In this document: positions 14,301 through 26,300 of the stretch, piece by piece
Layout: every line of letters begins with the position of its first letter
Position numbering within the stretch: the stretch's first letter is position 1
Assembly (NCBI RefSeq): GCF_037975245.1
Contig: NC_092569.1
Location: 11,226,501 to 11,286,500 of the forward strand
DNA: 60,000 nt
Reading direction: 5' to 3'
DNA from: Apostichopus japonicus
Lineage: Eukaryota > Echinodermata > Holothuroidea > Aspidochirotida > Stichopodidae
Program-made: the position numbers and the translations under genes
Notes under the pieces: model-generated
What the model was told of the DNA's origin: nothing
What the model saw: the letters and a program-made list of their open reading frames with translations, nothing else
The model's database searches: none

Positions 14301-17300
14301 ATTCATTTTTCTGAAATAACAATGCTATGCATTTCACAAAAATGAAACAATGGACTGAGTCCACATTGTTTAAATTTATGATTCTTAAATGATTCTTAAA
14401 CAATTTTAACACAAGAGATCAATGACTAATTAAACAAACAGCTTGATGTTGTTAAATGATCTGAAGTTATTATCAGTGTAATGACACCAAATCAAGCCCT
14501 TCCTTCAATTGAATCTTCCTTCTTTCATCTGGTTATCATCGTTGCATGAAACTTCTTCTTTTAAGCTGTACAATTACAATTCATCAGAATAAATACATTG
14601 TGGGGGATGAATGCTCTCCAGTTCTTACACATTCATAGCCACCAATGATTAGAATATGGTTTGTCGGACAATATTGACAACTACTTGATGGCATCATAAC
14701 AAAGTAAGGTTCTAATGCTGCTATATTGTACAATTTATAACAATTCAAGCAAGCATCTTATTGGGATGAAGAGTGTGGAAAGGAGAATAGAGAAACAAAA
14801 ACAATATATGATGGTTAGTCAAAAAGAAAACTATTACTCTTTGCTCTGAATGACTATTAAAACATAATATCGAAGCGTAATTTTACAACTGCCATGTTGT
14901 CATGCAATCAAATTGAATATTATAGTCTGCTTTGGTTATGAAAGTGAAAATAATCCTAGTCCAGTAGAATCTGCAATTAGGAGTGCTAAGCACATTATTG
15001 GCACAGGTCTGCCATCTCTCCACATTAAGCATTGAAATATCTTCAATTCATTTTGAAAGATGATTCACACCTAGCTAATGGAAAACACAAATATCTTTGT
15101 TCTAGAAATAGACTTTGACACTACAAGGACTCCATGAGAATAACAGATAATTTCTATCCTTCCAGTGTTACGATTTTTTATAAGCACCAAACATGGTAGT
15201 ATTTATTCTTAGCATTAACTAATATCTTCGGTACTTAGTTGTATTATTATATATTTAAAATTGGTTATATAAATAAATATCAAATGTTGATTAAACAGCC
15301 TCTGTGAATTTTCTAATGACATTTCTCCAAACATAAACATAATATGGCAAACAATCATTTCATATTAATGTGCCCTAAATTGAATTACTAACCAACAGGA
15401 CCTTAGTACTAAATACTCACAGACAAATGAGATATATAGTTTTTTTGTGGATATGATTTTGATTTATATTCATCATGTCAGCAGAGTAAAATATTAAGTC
15501 ATACCTTGATAACATTCATTTCTCTGAGTACGTAGCTTCTGAAGGCTATTGTCTCCATCAACAGTACTGTGATAGTACCATATTTCTGGCTTCTATTGAC
15601 CTTTTTTGGCCAGTATTGTGCATCCTTAGAATGCTGTTGTTATTGAAATAAAAATAAAAATTACACAGAAATGCAAACATGTTACATCATATGGATCTGC
15701 TATGGTCTTGACAATGTTAGTGCAGTTCAACACATCTCTCTCTTAATACTGTCTTTACTTTGTTCCTTTTATTGGTTTCACATTTACTCCTTACATATAT
15801 ATACTGTATATATCAATCCATGTAATGTTTACCTGTTCGGTTCCATCTTTATCTACCAGCGTCACTATTGTCTCTACATCTTCCTTCCAAACCATCCTCC
15901 AGAAATCATCCTTTGTACCTTCCCTTGGTGCTTCAGAAGGGTAAGAAATATCACAGGAACATAAATAATATAAAAAAACAGCTGGTTATGGAGATCAATG
16001 ATTTAAACTTTAATCTTCCAGTTACTACCACAACATTTCCTTATTTTATCAAGTGCTATTTTAAAGAGATAATCACAAGTAACCACATAAAAGGAATCAT
16101 TTAAAAATTGACAGTCCTACAAGAATGCAGGAGAAAAGAAGACAAAAAAAAAATGTCAGCCTACATGAACATTCCATCTAGAAATATAATAAAGGCTGTT
16201 GATATTTTTGTGTTTAAAACAGCCAATATTGAAGACAACAGTTGTGAAAAGGTGGTCCAGCTTATATCTGTTAACATTGGATAAAATAGTGGCTTATAGG
16301 AAAAGGAAACATGTACAGAAATAAGTCTGTTGCTAATCAACACTGAATTTAATAACAAAGGGTATGACCAATGATATTATCCCGACTTCTATAAATCTAG
16401 TGACTCCACATACCAAGACAGAGGCAACGAAGCATCAAGAACAAAACCTTAAAACATATTGCTATCATTATAACAACTCTTTAGTTTATGATATATTTTT
16501 TCTTATAAACTTTTGTTAGAGCTTTTTATATATATTCTACTTGATTCAAACCACAAGTTTTACCAAAAGTTTTACTTTACGGATTTTAACAAGCATTGGT
16601 CAAAAATAGCTTTACAACTATGTATCTAAAATGTGCAAACTTTAAGAAAAAAGAGCAGAAACATTTTTTGACACAGTTTGTGCTGTACAAAAACATGGTA
16701 TTTAATTGAGGCAATAATTCAAACAAGTCTTCCTAGAAGAACATCAACTTCAGAAATATCGTTGGACATTGATGTTTGTCTAATAAAGAGTACAAGCTCA
16801 GAATGTTTCACAAGTGATCAATCTAAACAGGACAGTTATTCCCACATATGAAAAATAATAAGGACCTATACAAACCTTGCGCTGCTATGAACGAGACCTT
16901 CCCCTGGTGGTTCTGAAATGAGTAAAGATGTATTGCAGTTTTCTACACATCTTATTCAATGAGAAGAAAATTCAGAGCTATTGAAAATGCTAAACAAATT
17001 TGAATACTTAGTTATTCCCTGGTAATTAACAGTTTCTAATACAAATCTGGATCTTCTAGATCTCCTGTCTTATACTACATTTAAGTCTTCACAGACTAGT
17101 TTTACTAATTGTAAACCAGTGTAAATTCTGATAGAGGTCTAAGCAGTGAAACTAAAACAGCTATAGTATTGCTGCTGGCATACCCTCACCAACATATACC
17201 TTTCTATGTGAGCAACAATAAAATATCCCTGATTTGGCAGTGGACATATTTGACAGCACATACTTGAATATCAGTGTGAACAAAGTCTGGTACCACCCTC

Positions 17301-20300
17301 CTCCCCCACACACACACCCCCTCCCCCAATTCACAGAATAGGTTTTATTCAGTTTTGTTTCCTTAGTCCACTAAAGGATAGTAATTAGCAAGATTTTAGC
17401 TACGAGATTACAATTTCACAGTTTTTAAATAACTATTGTGTACACTTTCCACATCAAACACAAATGGTAGCTGTCCTGCAACATGTTGGTTACTACATAT
17501 ACAAATCTGAACAACAATGGTTTTCTTTTGATCTTTGTTTTCTAAATTTCAATTCATGTTTAAGGCAAACATTACACACGGTATAAGTAAATACACTCTC
17601 ACATACTCTTTAAGTCCCTTATTTTAATGAATAGTACTTACTTATTCCACTCTATGCTACTTGCTGTATAAGTTATCATCCCTCACACCAGTATATTAAG
17701 AGTTTTAATGTTTCTATCTGCAGGAAACATGTCAACTTCCACCGAGATTATAAATAGAGCGTTATTCATTCATACTTGTTAAATGTTCTCAAATATGATC
17801 TGCCTGTCGACATCAGCTGACCTTGCATTAACCTATGGATATTGCAAGGTAAACTCAATGGCGGATCAAAAGAAGATGAAAATAGAAATGGTATCTTGTT
17901 AAGCTTAATCCAGATCCCAGCTTTCTGCCCAAGCTAGTTCAGGCAAACAAAGTATGGTATAGCAACAAGCTCCTTCGGTGTTAACACCCCTTGGCAAATT
18001 TATCACTAAATTGAGAAAGCAAGCTTTCAGCATAAAGTATAACAACAATAGGGTGTGATCAAAAACGATAATCTTCTTTAAAATGCTAGTATTGATGTAA
18101 TATAATTGCAGTGGTCACCTAGGAAAAAAGGCCTAACGATCCTGGTATGATCCTATGCCTATACCTGTGATCAAATGTCAAAGCAATTGCACTATGCAAA
18201 AGTTGTTTGTTTTAGAACTTAAAGTTCTTGATGGAATTGTTCACAAGTTTATGACCTAAAATTAACTACAGTATATAGCTAAGCACAGTATATATGGTAC
18301 TATACTTAGTACATATCCATCGTACACCAATGCCCTAGTGTCACTTCCTTCTCATTTTGCTATGCTTGGACACAGGCAAGGTATGCCTTTGCATCAGATT
18401 GTTATGCTGTACAACTAGCGTTGTTCAATGAATAGGCTAATTATTGTAACATTCCGAGATGAAAATAAACCTTTACTTTGTCCTTTGTATTAATGAACAG
18501 GGTTAATCAACAGTGTACTCTGCATTTATTGCAGGACAATGCAGGAACGGCCGGGTGTATAACTCAAGCAGTGTAGGCTGAGTGCATCCAGCTATAGAGC
18601 TATATCCCTGTTCATGCATTACCCTGAGATAAATGCATGGTAGACCATCACTTAACCCCTAATTCTTGAAATGATAGCTGTTGTACCCAAAGCAATACCT
18701 TGCAACCAGAAATACCACCAAATTGTGTATCATAATAGCAAATTTCTAGCAATGACAATGTTACGACATCTTTTAATCACAACTGTGGAGTAACAAAGAC
18801 AAATTGCAACAGTCATAAAACATGGTATTAATTCAGCCCATCACCAGCCTACCTGCAAAGATATGCAACAGACATTTGTGGACTAGTAAAATTTGAGACA
18901 TTAACCCTAACCAGGTTGACTTTATTGAGTATAGTCACTAAAGGAGTGCAATTATATACAACAACAAAAATGTTTTTATTTTGTAAAGGAAAATTTTGCT
19001 GCAATATCTCTAGCTAAGTCTTAAGAGTACACAAGTTATACATTACTATATTGATGGTAAGTTATCCTGTATCTCTTTTTGTATTTCAATCACATATGAA
19101 ATTGTTCATAAAGAATTAATTTCTATCTCATAACAAGATGTTAACTCTAATAAAACACAAAGGCACTAATAAATGCCATTAATGCTTCAGCAAGGAAGAT
19201 TTTACGATTATCTAATGATTGATGACTATCTTTGTATGAGGGGAATATTCTTAAGTTTACATTATGATAAGTTTTAGACTTATTTGTTTTTCTTTTCAGT
19301 TGTAGTGGCTAATGTAGATGATTTTTTATTAACCAATCACATCTAAACTTATTTCAAGATGGAATTAAAATAGAATTAGTGGAACCAAACAGCAACTCTT
19401 TCTCACATCACAGAGCTCCATGAAGTCTCTACTAGCATTAAACAGCATCATAATGTATATAGTTGAGACACTCTGTTAACATTTCTATGGCAGCTATTCT
19501 ACAGAATTATCTAAAGCAGCTAGAATATAGAGCAGCAGGAAGAGTTGCCTCCATGTGAATGTTAAAAGCAGCAGCTGTAGTTTACAGTAGAATTACCTTG
19601 ATGTAACTGGCATTGATATAGTCAGACCTAACATCACTACCATCTGTATCCAGCCTAACTCTTGAATGATCATCTTGGTAAAATAGTAAATTAAATAGTA
19701 AATTTAATGGTAATCATAACAACATATGTGGAGTGCAGCAGAACATCCCTGAAAATATACTTAAAATGATTCCAAAAGATCCACACCTTTCATCCTTACT
19801 TTACTGTCATGCCCAAAGAGTATTTGTCATTGGAAGGAAACTTCATTTTTTAAGTATAATCTTTGGTACTCTTGAAATAATTGCTTTAAGAGGAAGAAAA
19901 ACATCATGAACACTCTAGAAATGACAAACCTGTCACACGACCTGGTAACATGAAATATAACTCTAATAGAGAAAGATTATGATGTTAAGCTTACATGGCA
20001 AGAGAGCCTTGAAGAAATTCTTTGGTTTATTCTGCAACTTGACAGCTGCAGTCCAAGGGTGTTGCTGTCCTGTTTGGAGAGCCTAATGCAAGAAAACACA
20101 AGAAGTTTGATTTCTAAAGCAGTGAAAAATAAGGATATGAAGCTAAAGCAACCAAGAAGACATGAAGATTAGATACCAGGTGCAGTGTTCAGTTAATAAT
20201 GACACTAATATGTGATAAAATACACATTATAAAGTCTTCATCGTACCTAACAGAAAGGAATATAACATTGATTTGGCGTGATCACTAAAGGATCTGGTCA

Positions 20301-23300
20301 ACATGATGCTTTACTTCCTGGTCACTAGCTATGGAAACTAACAACAACTTTTAACACAGTCTGTTCTGTTAATTTTAGTGACTTCAAACTAAACATTTTT
20401 AACATATTAATCTTCAGGTTTAACTTATCATTACTAAATCTGATCATCAGCTGGTTAAATTAACTACACAAACATAGAGATCATCTAATCAAAGGCAGTT
20501 CATATATATTATTTCCCATGTTCACCAACAGAATATATTAACTACTGCTATATAAGTAAACTTCTACATTTAATTTTTTTAAGTATTCGTCCTGGGGAGT
20601 TTTGTCAGGGGGGTGATTGTCAGGGGGGTACTTGTCCGGGGGGTATGAGTCTGGGGGTGTATGTCCTGGGGCATTCGTCCGGGGGGTAGTTGTCCGGCAA
20701 CCATATAAAGCGCTATAAAAAAACTAACATAACATACCATAACAAATCTTCAAGTAAAATTACTCAGAAGAAACTTAAAATGGTAAGTCGCAATAAGCCG
20801 GAAATGTTCAGAGATTAATAAAACAGAATAGTGTCACTATAACTAATAGTAAATTAATAGTTACTACCGTCAGTTATCAATGCCCAACCCCCCCCCCCAT
20901 CGTGCTTCTTCAAGCGCCGTCCCCACCTACCTTGCCCCGGGCCTCGATCCATTGTCAAACACTATCCAGGAGTTTTGGGGGCATATAAGAAAAGCTTGAA
21001 TATTTTTAAAAAGTCGGGAGGTTCAAATTGCCAGGGCCCACGACGACCCTGGTGGTGCCAGTTTAACTCCATGGCACCCTGACCCAATTGTAAATATCCT
21101 CTCACAGTTGCCCGAGGGACCAGGGTATATGTTGAGGCCCGCGGGAAACTAAACTGGAAAAAAGACCTGGGTATCCGCCGCTGCATCCGTCCCCTATAGT
21201 TAACGGCATATGTCCAGGAGGATATTCATCCGGAGGAATTTATCCGGGGGGTTATTGTCTAGGGGTATTCGTCCGAGGAGGTAGTTGTCCGGGTGGGTAG
21301 TTGTCCGAGGGTTTTTGTCCTCGGGGGTAGTTGTCCTGGGGGGAATTGTCCGGGCTGGTATTTTCCGGGGGGGGTAAATGCCCGGTGGGTAATCGTCTGG
21401 GGGGTTATTGACTGAGGGGTAATCGTCCGGGGGTATTTTTCTGAGGAGTATTTGTCCGGTCATGTATATATTAGAAAGTAACAATATCGTAAGATCTTGA
21501 TATTTTGGGGCTGGAGTATTTATGGATTGTTCCTCTAGAGCTATGTTATCTTCACGATCATCAGTTACTCCTGAAATTAATTTCAGGCCTATTGTTTGGT
21601 AGATCTATTCTAAAAAAACATCATGTCTGCAACAAAGCTTCTAAGTAATATTCCTCATAGTGAAGGAAAGGTGAAGTGAAGGAAAACACTACAAACAAGT
21701 TAGTTCTTGTGAAAAACTACAAATCATTTAAGTTCAGATGAAAGGACTTGTATACTGCATGTGCACAATACTGGTCCTAGCTAGAGGTGGGCTTAGTCTA
21801 ATGCTGCATGATTGTATTCATATTGTTTGCTAGTAAAATTATGTGAGTTGAGTAAAGGTAAGCAGTTCCTGAAGTAAGTTATAATGAGACCAGAAGGACT
21901 TGTAGCTGGGAAAAACAATATTACTACTCACCGTATACTGTTGGACGATTTCACTAATAACCTTTGACCTTTCTCTACCCATGAAAGTCTTATACTCAGT
22001 AATTTTCATTGGTGTTGGTGTTATTGGTTTGCTAGCTCCGAGAGTGTTAATATGAACTCCTGTGTATTCCTCAAACATATCAGGGTCTTCATATTCTGCA
22101 TCATCTTCACTTTGCAAGTCTGGCTGAGGAACGCTTGGTAATTTACGAGCATCTGTTTCTCCAAGGTTGACATCCTCATACTGGTAGTCGGTCTGTCTCT
22201 TAATGCCCTGACGAGGCATAGCCTTGGGTGCTGCATCAGCTGTTTCATGGATGGTTCTCTCATACCCTGATACTTGTGTGGGAGCTTCTTTCTTAGTAAG
22301 ATCTTGATATTTTGGGGCTGGAGTATTTCTAGATTGTTCCTCTAGAGCTATGTAAACTTCAGGATCATCAGTTACTCCTGAAATTAATTTCATGCAGGTG
22401 CATTGTTTGGTGGAAGATTTAATCTGAAACATTACATGTTTACAACCAAGCTTCTATGTATACCTCATAATGGTTTTCATTAAATGTTATTAGTAAGAAA
22501 GGAACAACTTTATGGTGCAGTACTGTATAAAATTATTTCCTTACCACTAAAAGAGAAAGGATCCCTGTGGTTGATTTAAGATCAATATATAGTAATAGAA
22601 TATTTCGAATAAGACACTTGTTATAGTAAGGTCAGAAATCAAAACTAAAAGAATTTTAAAATATCAAATCATGTAAAAAAAAAGGTTCAATCCACAGACA
22701 CTCAAGTGTTTATTGGGATTCATAGGTGAAGGGTGAACTCTAGAAACCTGATTAACGGTCATGTTAACATGTTTTATGTGATAAAGTACCTTTAGAACTA
22801 ACAAGAAACATACTCACCAGTATTAACATGATCAACATCTTGTACATCTCCTGGTTTAGGCTCACTCTCAGGCTTTCGCCGGATTCTATTCATGATTGTC
22901 AGACAAATTGAAAGAAAAAATCGTCCAGCATATGCATTTCATTTATAAAGAATTGGGAAGATCAAGTTAAATATTTCCTTTGTTTGAATGTGAAATAGAC
23001 CTATTCAATTTTGTCTTGGAATCTACAAACGAACTAATATGGGACATGCAGGTACGTCCTTCTAAATATCAAAAGAAAACAAAGGTGTTTGTTCCTTGGC
23101 TTGTCCACTAGAATCAAAATGGAGGAAACATTAACAACCTAATGGTTCATGAAACATCTTTACAATTTTGTGGAAACTTATTTAGCTAAAATATGCTCCC
23201 TTCCCACCCCAGTCTCCTCAGAAAAGAAAAAGATTTGCTTCAATTCTTTGATTAGAAATGTTGGATATCTACTGTATGCATGTAGTGAGAGGACATGTAT

Positions 23301-26300
23301 GCTAGACTGTGCACTGAACTGCCAGACTATCTGAATTTATGCCAAACCTCCCACCTCCCTTTGGTCCCTCCCCACCAGCTCACAGTCCCACCCCAACCAT
23401 TGCTGCAAAGCCCAGATAATCCACTTCAGATCAATCAGGGGAATGATCAGGCAGTTCATTCAGCTCTAGTACCAAACTAAATACTTAAATCTGATGGCCA
23501 CCTTACCGCTTGATTATCACCACCAACAGAATAATGATGAGCAGGACTGGAATCACCAGGGCAACTAGATAAACAGGTGAGGAAGAAGGCTCACTCGCTT
23601 GAATAAAAAATTAAAGAAACACTATTCTTTAAAGAATGACAACTTGTATTTGTTTAATATTACACTTTTTTTCATAAGTTTTGTTAGTCGCAATACGTGT
23701 TTGCTGATGTATATGGCAAACAAACTTACGAAGCAGATTCAATTATTCTTATTCTAAATGCACTCTGACCAGGTGGGTTAAATGGAGAAAAGCTGTCGCA
23801 ATCTTAAGAAAGAAATTTATTTTCTGTTGCCCTTATGGCGCAAACAATTTACCGTAAAGTCACTGCAACCGCCCATATCAAGCATATTTGTTACAAAAAT
23901 GTTACCTTTATATACTAGTATCGTCCACTTTTTTTACCCAATTTCACAGAGGAAACATCTGAAAACACCTGCTTATTCCTTGCAATTGAAGGAAATGACG
24001 CAATTTTGCAAGATACATCAGTAAAACCAAAGGAAATATACTATTCAAGAAAATGGACCTACACAGGATAGCCACGAAATAGAAAGTAAATCCTAGGCCT
24101 AACAGTTGTAAAGAAAACAGAGATATTTGATGGGCGACTGATCTTTTGGGAGGGGCTTGCAAATTTTGTTGAAGTTTGTAGAATCTACAGATTTTTATTC
24201 AGCTAAAACTGTTTAACCACAGATAAATCAATAAAAAAAATGAAAATTAATACGAAAATTGCTTAGAATGGTGTTACTTTCACTGAGCTTTTAGGGCAGT
24301 AAACTGGAAAGGTCAAAGTTAATACTTGCAAACACACATTGAGTCTTTAATGAGTTTTGTTTAAGTTTACATTCATTTATCAACTTGGACCTATCAAATG
24401 GTAATTTCTGTTTAACATATTTCCCTACGTTCCCAAGTTAATACTGATCCTTTCTGATTTACCATAATTACTTGCTCCAGTCACTAAACTTCCTTCACTC
24501 AGACACTTTCCTGGTCTGTAGTGACAAAATATAACGCCACTTTGCATCTCAGTACCCTTAATCATGTAGAAATTTCTCAAACAGGAGGGGGTACCTCTTT
24601 CCTGTAGATCGCTGTATTAGGCCAAAATGTTACATGGATTCCTATTGGAGGGTTGCTATGATGATCAATGTGAAAACTGGGTTTAGGAAGTGAAAAAATG
24701 TTGAATACCAGGGTTCTAGAGAGCAATTAATGGAAGACTCATTATGATGTACAGGCAGTATTGAAACCAGAATGCAAAAATGCATTGTGGTTTCGATGAT
24801 GTAAAATGACCTTTGACCTCCACTAAAACCTAAATGCTTCTTTGACTCAATGTGGTACTTCTACACACTGAATTAGAGGTAGGCCCAAGCTTCCAGTATT
24901 GAGATATCGTGATTACAAGGTTTTTCCAATTTTACACCTGGTGACCTCAAATGACCTTTGCCCTTCACCAAACCCCCAAAACTTACTGGTTTGGGGATTT
25001 ATGAACGATGATACTTACCTGTCTCCCACTCCACAATTGCACTTTCCTATCTACCTAACTACACATTTGGAAATGTTTAGCACTGCGCCCTCGCTCCCTG
25101 CATGGGCAATCCCTTCTGTACTCCCTTCCGTATCTTGTTAATACACATGTTTTTCCGCAAAATTCTCGCTTGTGATTTATACAACTGTTTTTGCATTTTT
25201 GGAATTCATCTTTGGATAATTCCACTACTGAGACTTTTTTTTGTTGCTATACCAACAATTAGCACCCATCAGTATCCATTTATTTACGTACAATTTCTGA
25301 TTGCATGTTTCTCTCCCTCCGTGTGTTTTTGTCTGCTTCCTCGTTGTAGGTTTTTTTTTTTGTAGAGGTACCGGTTGCACAACACCTCAGTGGTGGGGGT
25401 TTACTCCCCCGACCGTTAGCCGTTGTGCTAGGTCATTAGGCTTTCATCACTATTTGATGGTTCTGTCCCACTCCCCACTCCCGACTGCCCAGTGGCGGCC
25501 TGGCAGGAGATCCCGTGGGCCATTTTGGGAGCTCTCTCGTACACCTTGCCTTCTTTACGGTTCATCCTAAGTGTATAGGCGCTTAGGTAGTTCTCCTAAC
25601 TTCGTTAGGTTCCGTGATAGTCAATTCTTATAGGCCTACCATCTCCACGGTGGTCTTAAGTTAGCTTCTTCACCCCCTTCCCGGGCATGCTTTTCGAGAA
25701 CTCATTCCTACCTAGAGGTCTTTGACCCGTAGCAATTTCACGATTATTATACCCCCAGGCTGGGGAACTACCCAGGGGTTGTTCCCCCGGTATCCTAGTA
25801 GGATCTGTCTCCCCCCGGCTCGCCCGGCTAGACACTTGGGCAGCTATTGACCGGGGACTGGGAGGGAGATTGTCTTAGACCCCCCTCCCGTCTTCTCTTG
25901 TCCTTTGTCACCTTCATGTGTACTTGCGCCCAAGGGCGGTGATAACAATTTTATATGTATATCATTCGTGTTTGCTCTTACTGTCACCAGCTTCCGCTCC
26001 GGCCTCCGCAACGGATAAGCTCATAGGGAGCACACCAGACCTAGGAGTAATAAACTCCAGAGATACCCTCTCGCCAGTACCGGCAGTGGCCAGGAATTGC
26101 GCAAGTGCCAAATTTAAGGCAAAGGGCAAAAGATCGAACAAAGGGAAAGGAAAAGCCATCACACAGAAACGGATCGTGGGTTTGGAAGAAAACACGACGC
26201 GACGGCGTCCACAACCTGGCTCCTCTCGGACCACAAAGCCTCTGATCACAGAGAGATCTGGACACACCGTATCGGAACAGGTTCTCCCGAACTGCAGTTG

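Larger units (their letters stand above)
13705..19596. other. D1 introns
   Basis: Introns of 1.8 kb (13705-15504), 0.9 kb (15931-16875) and 2.7 kb (16913-19596). AT-rich. A CA/CCCC-rich tract lies near 17295-17330. No mobile element or additional exon recognised. Confidence 0.5.

Noticed and set aside
21200-21484. 94-residue Pro/Asp/Asn-rich repeat protein
   Set aside because: Frame through the ~18-bp G-rich array; degenerate and without splice or start support.
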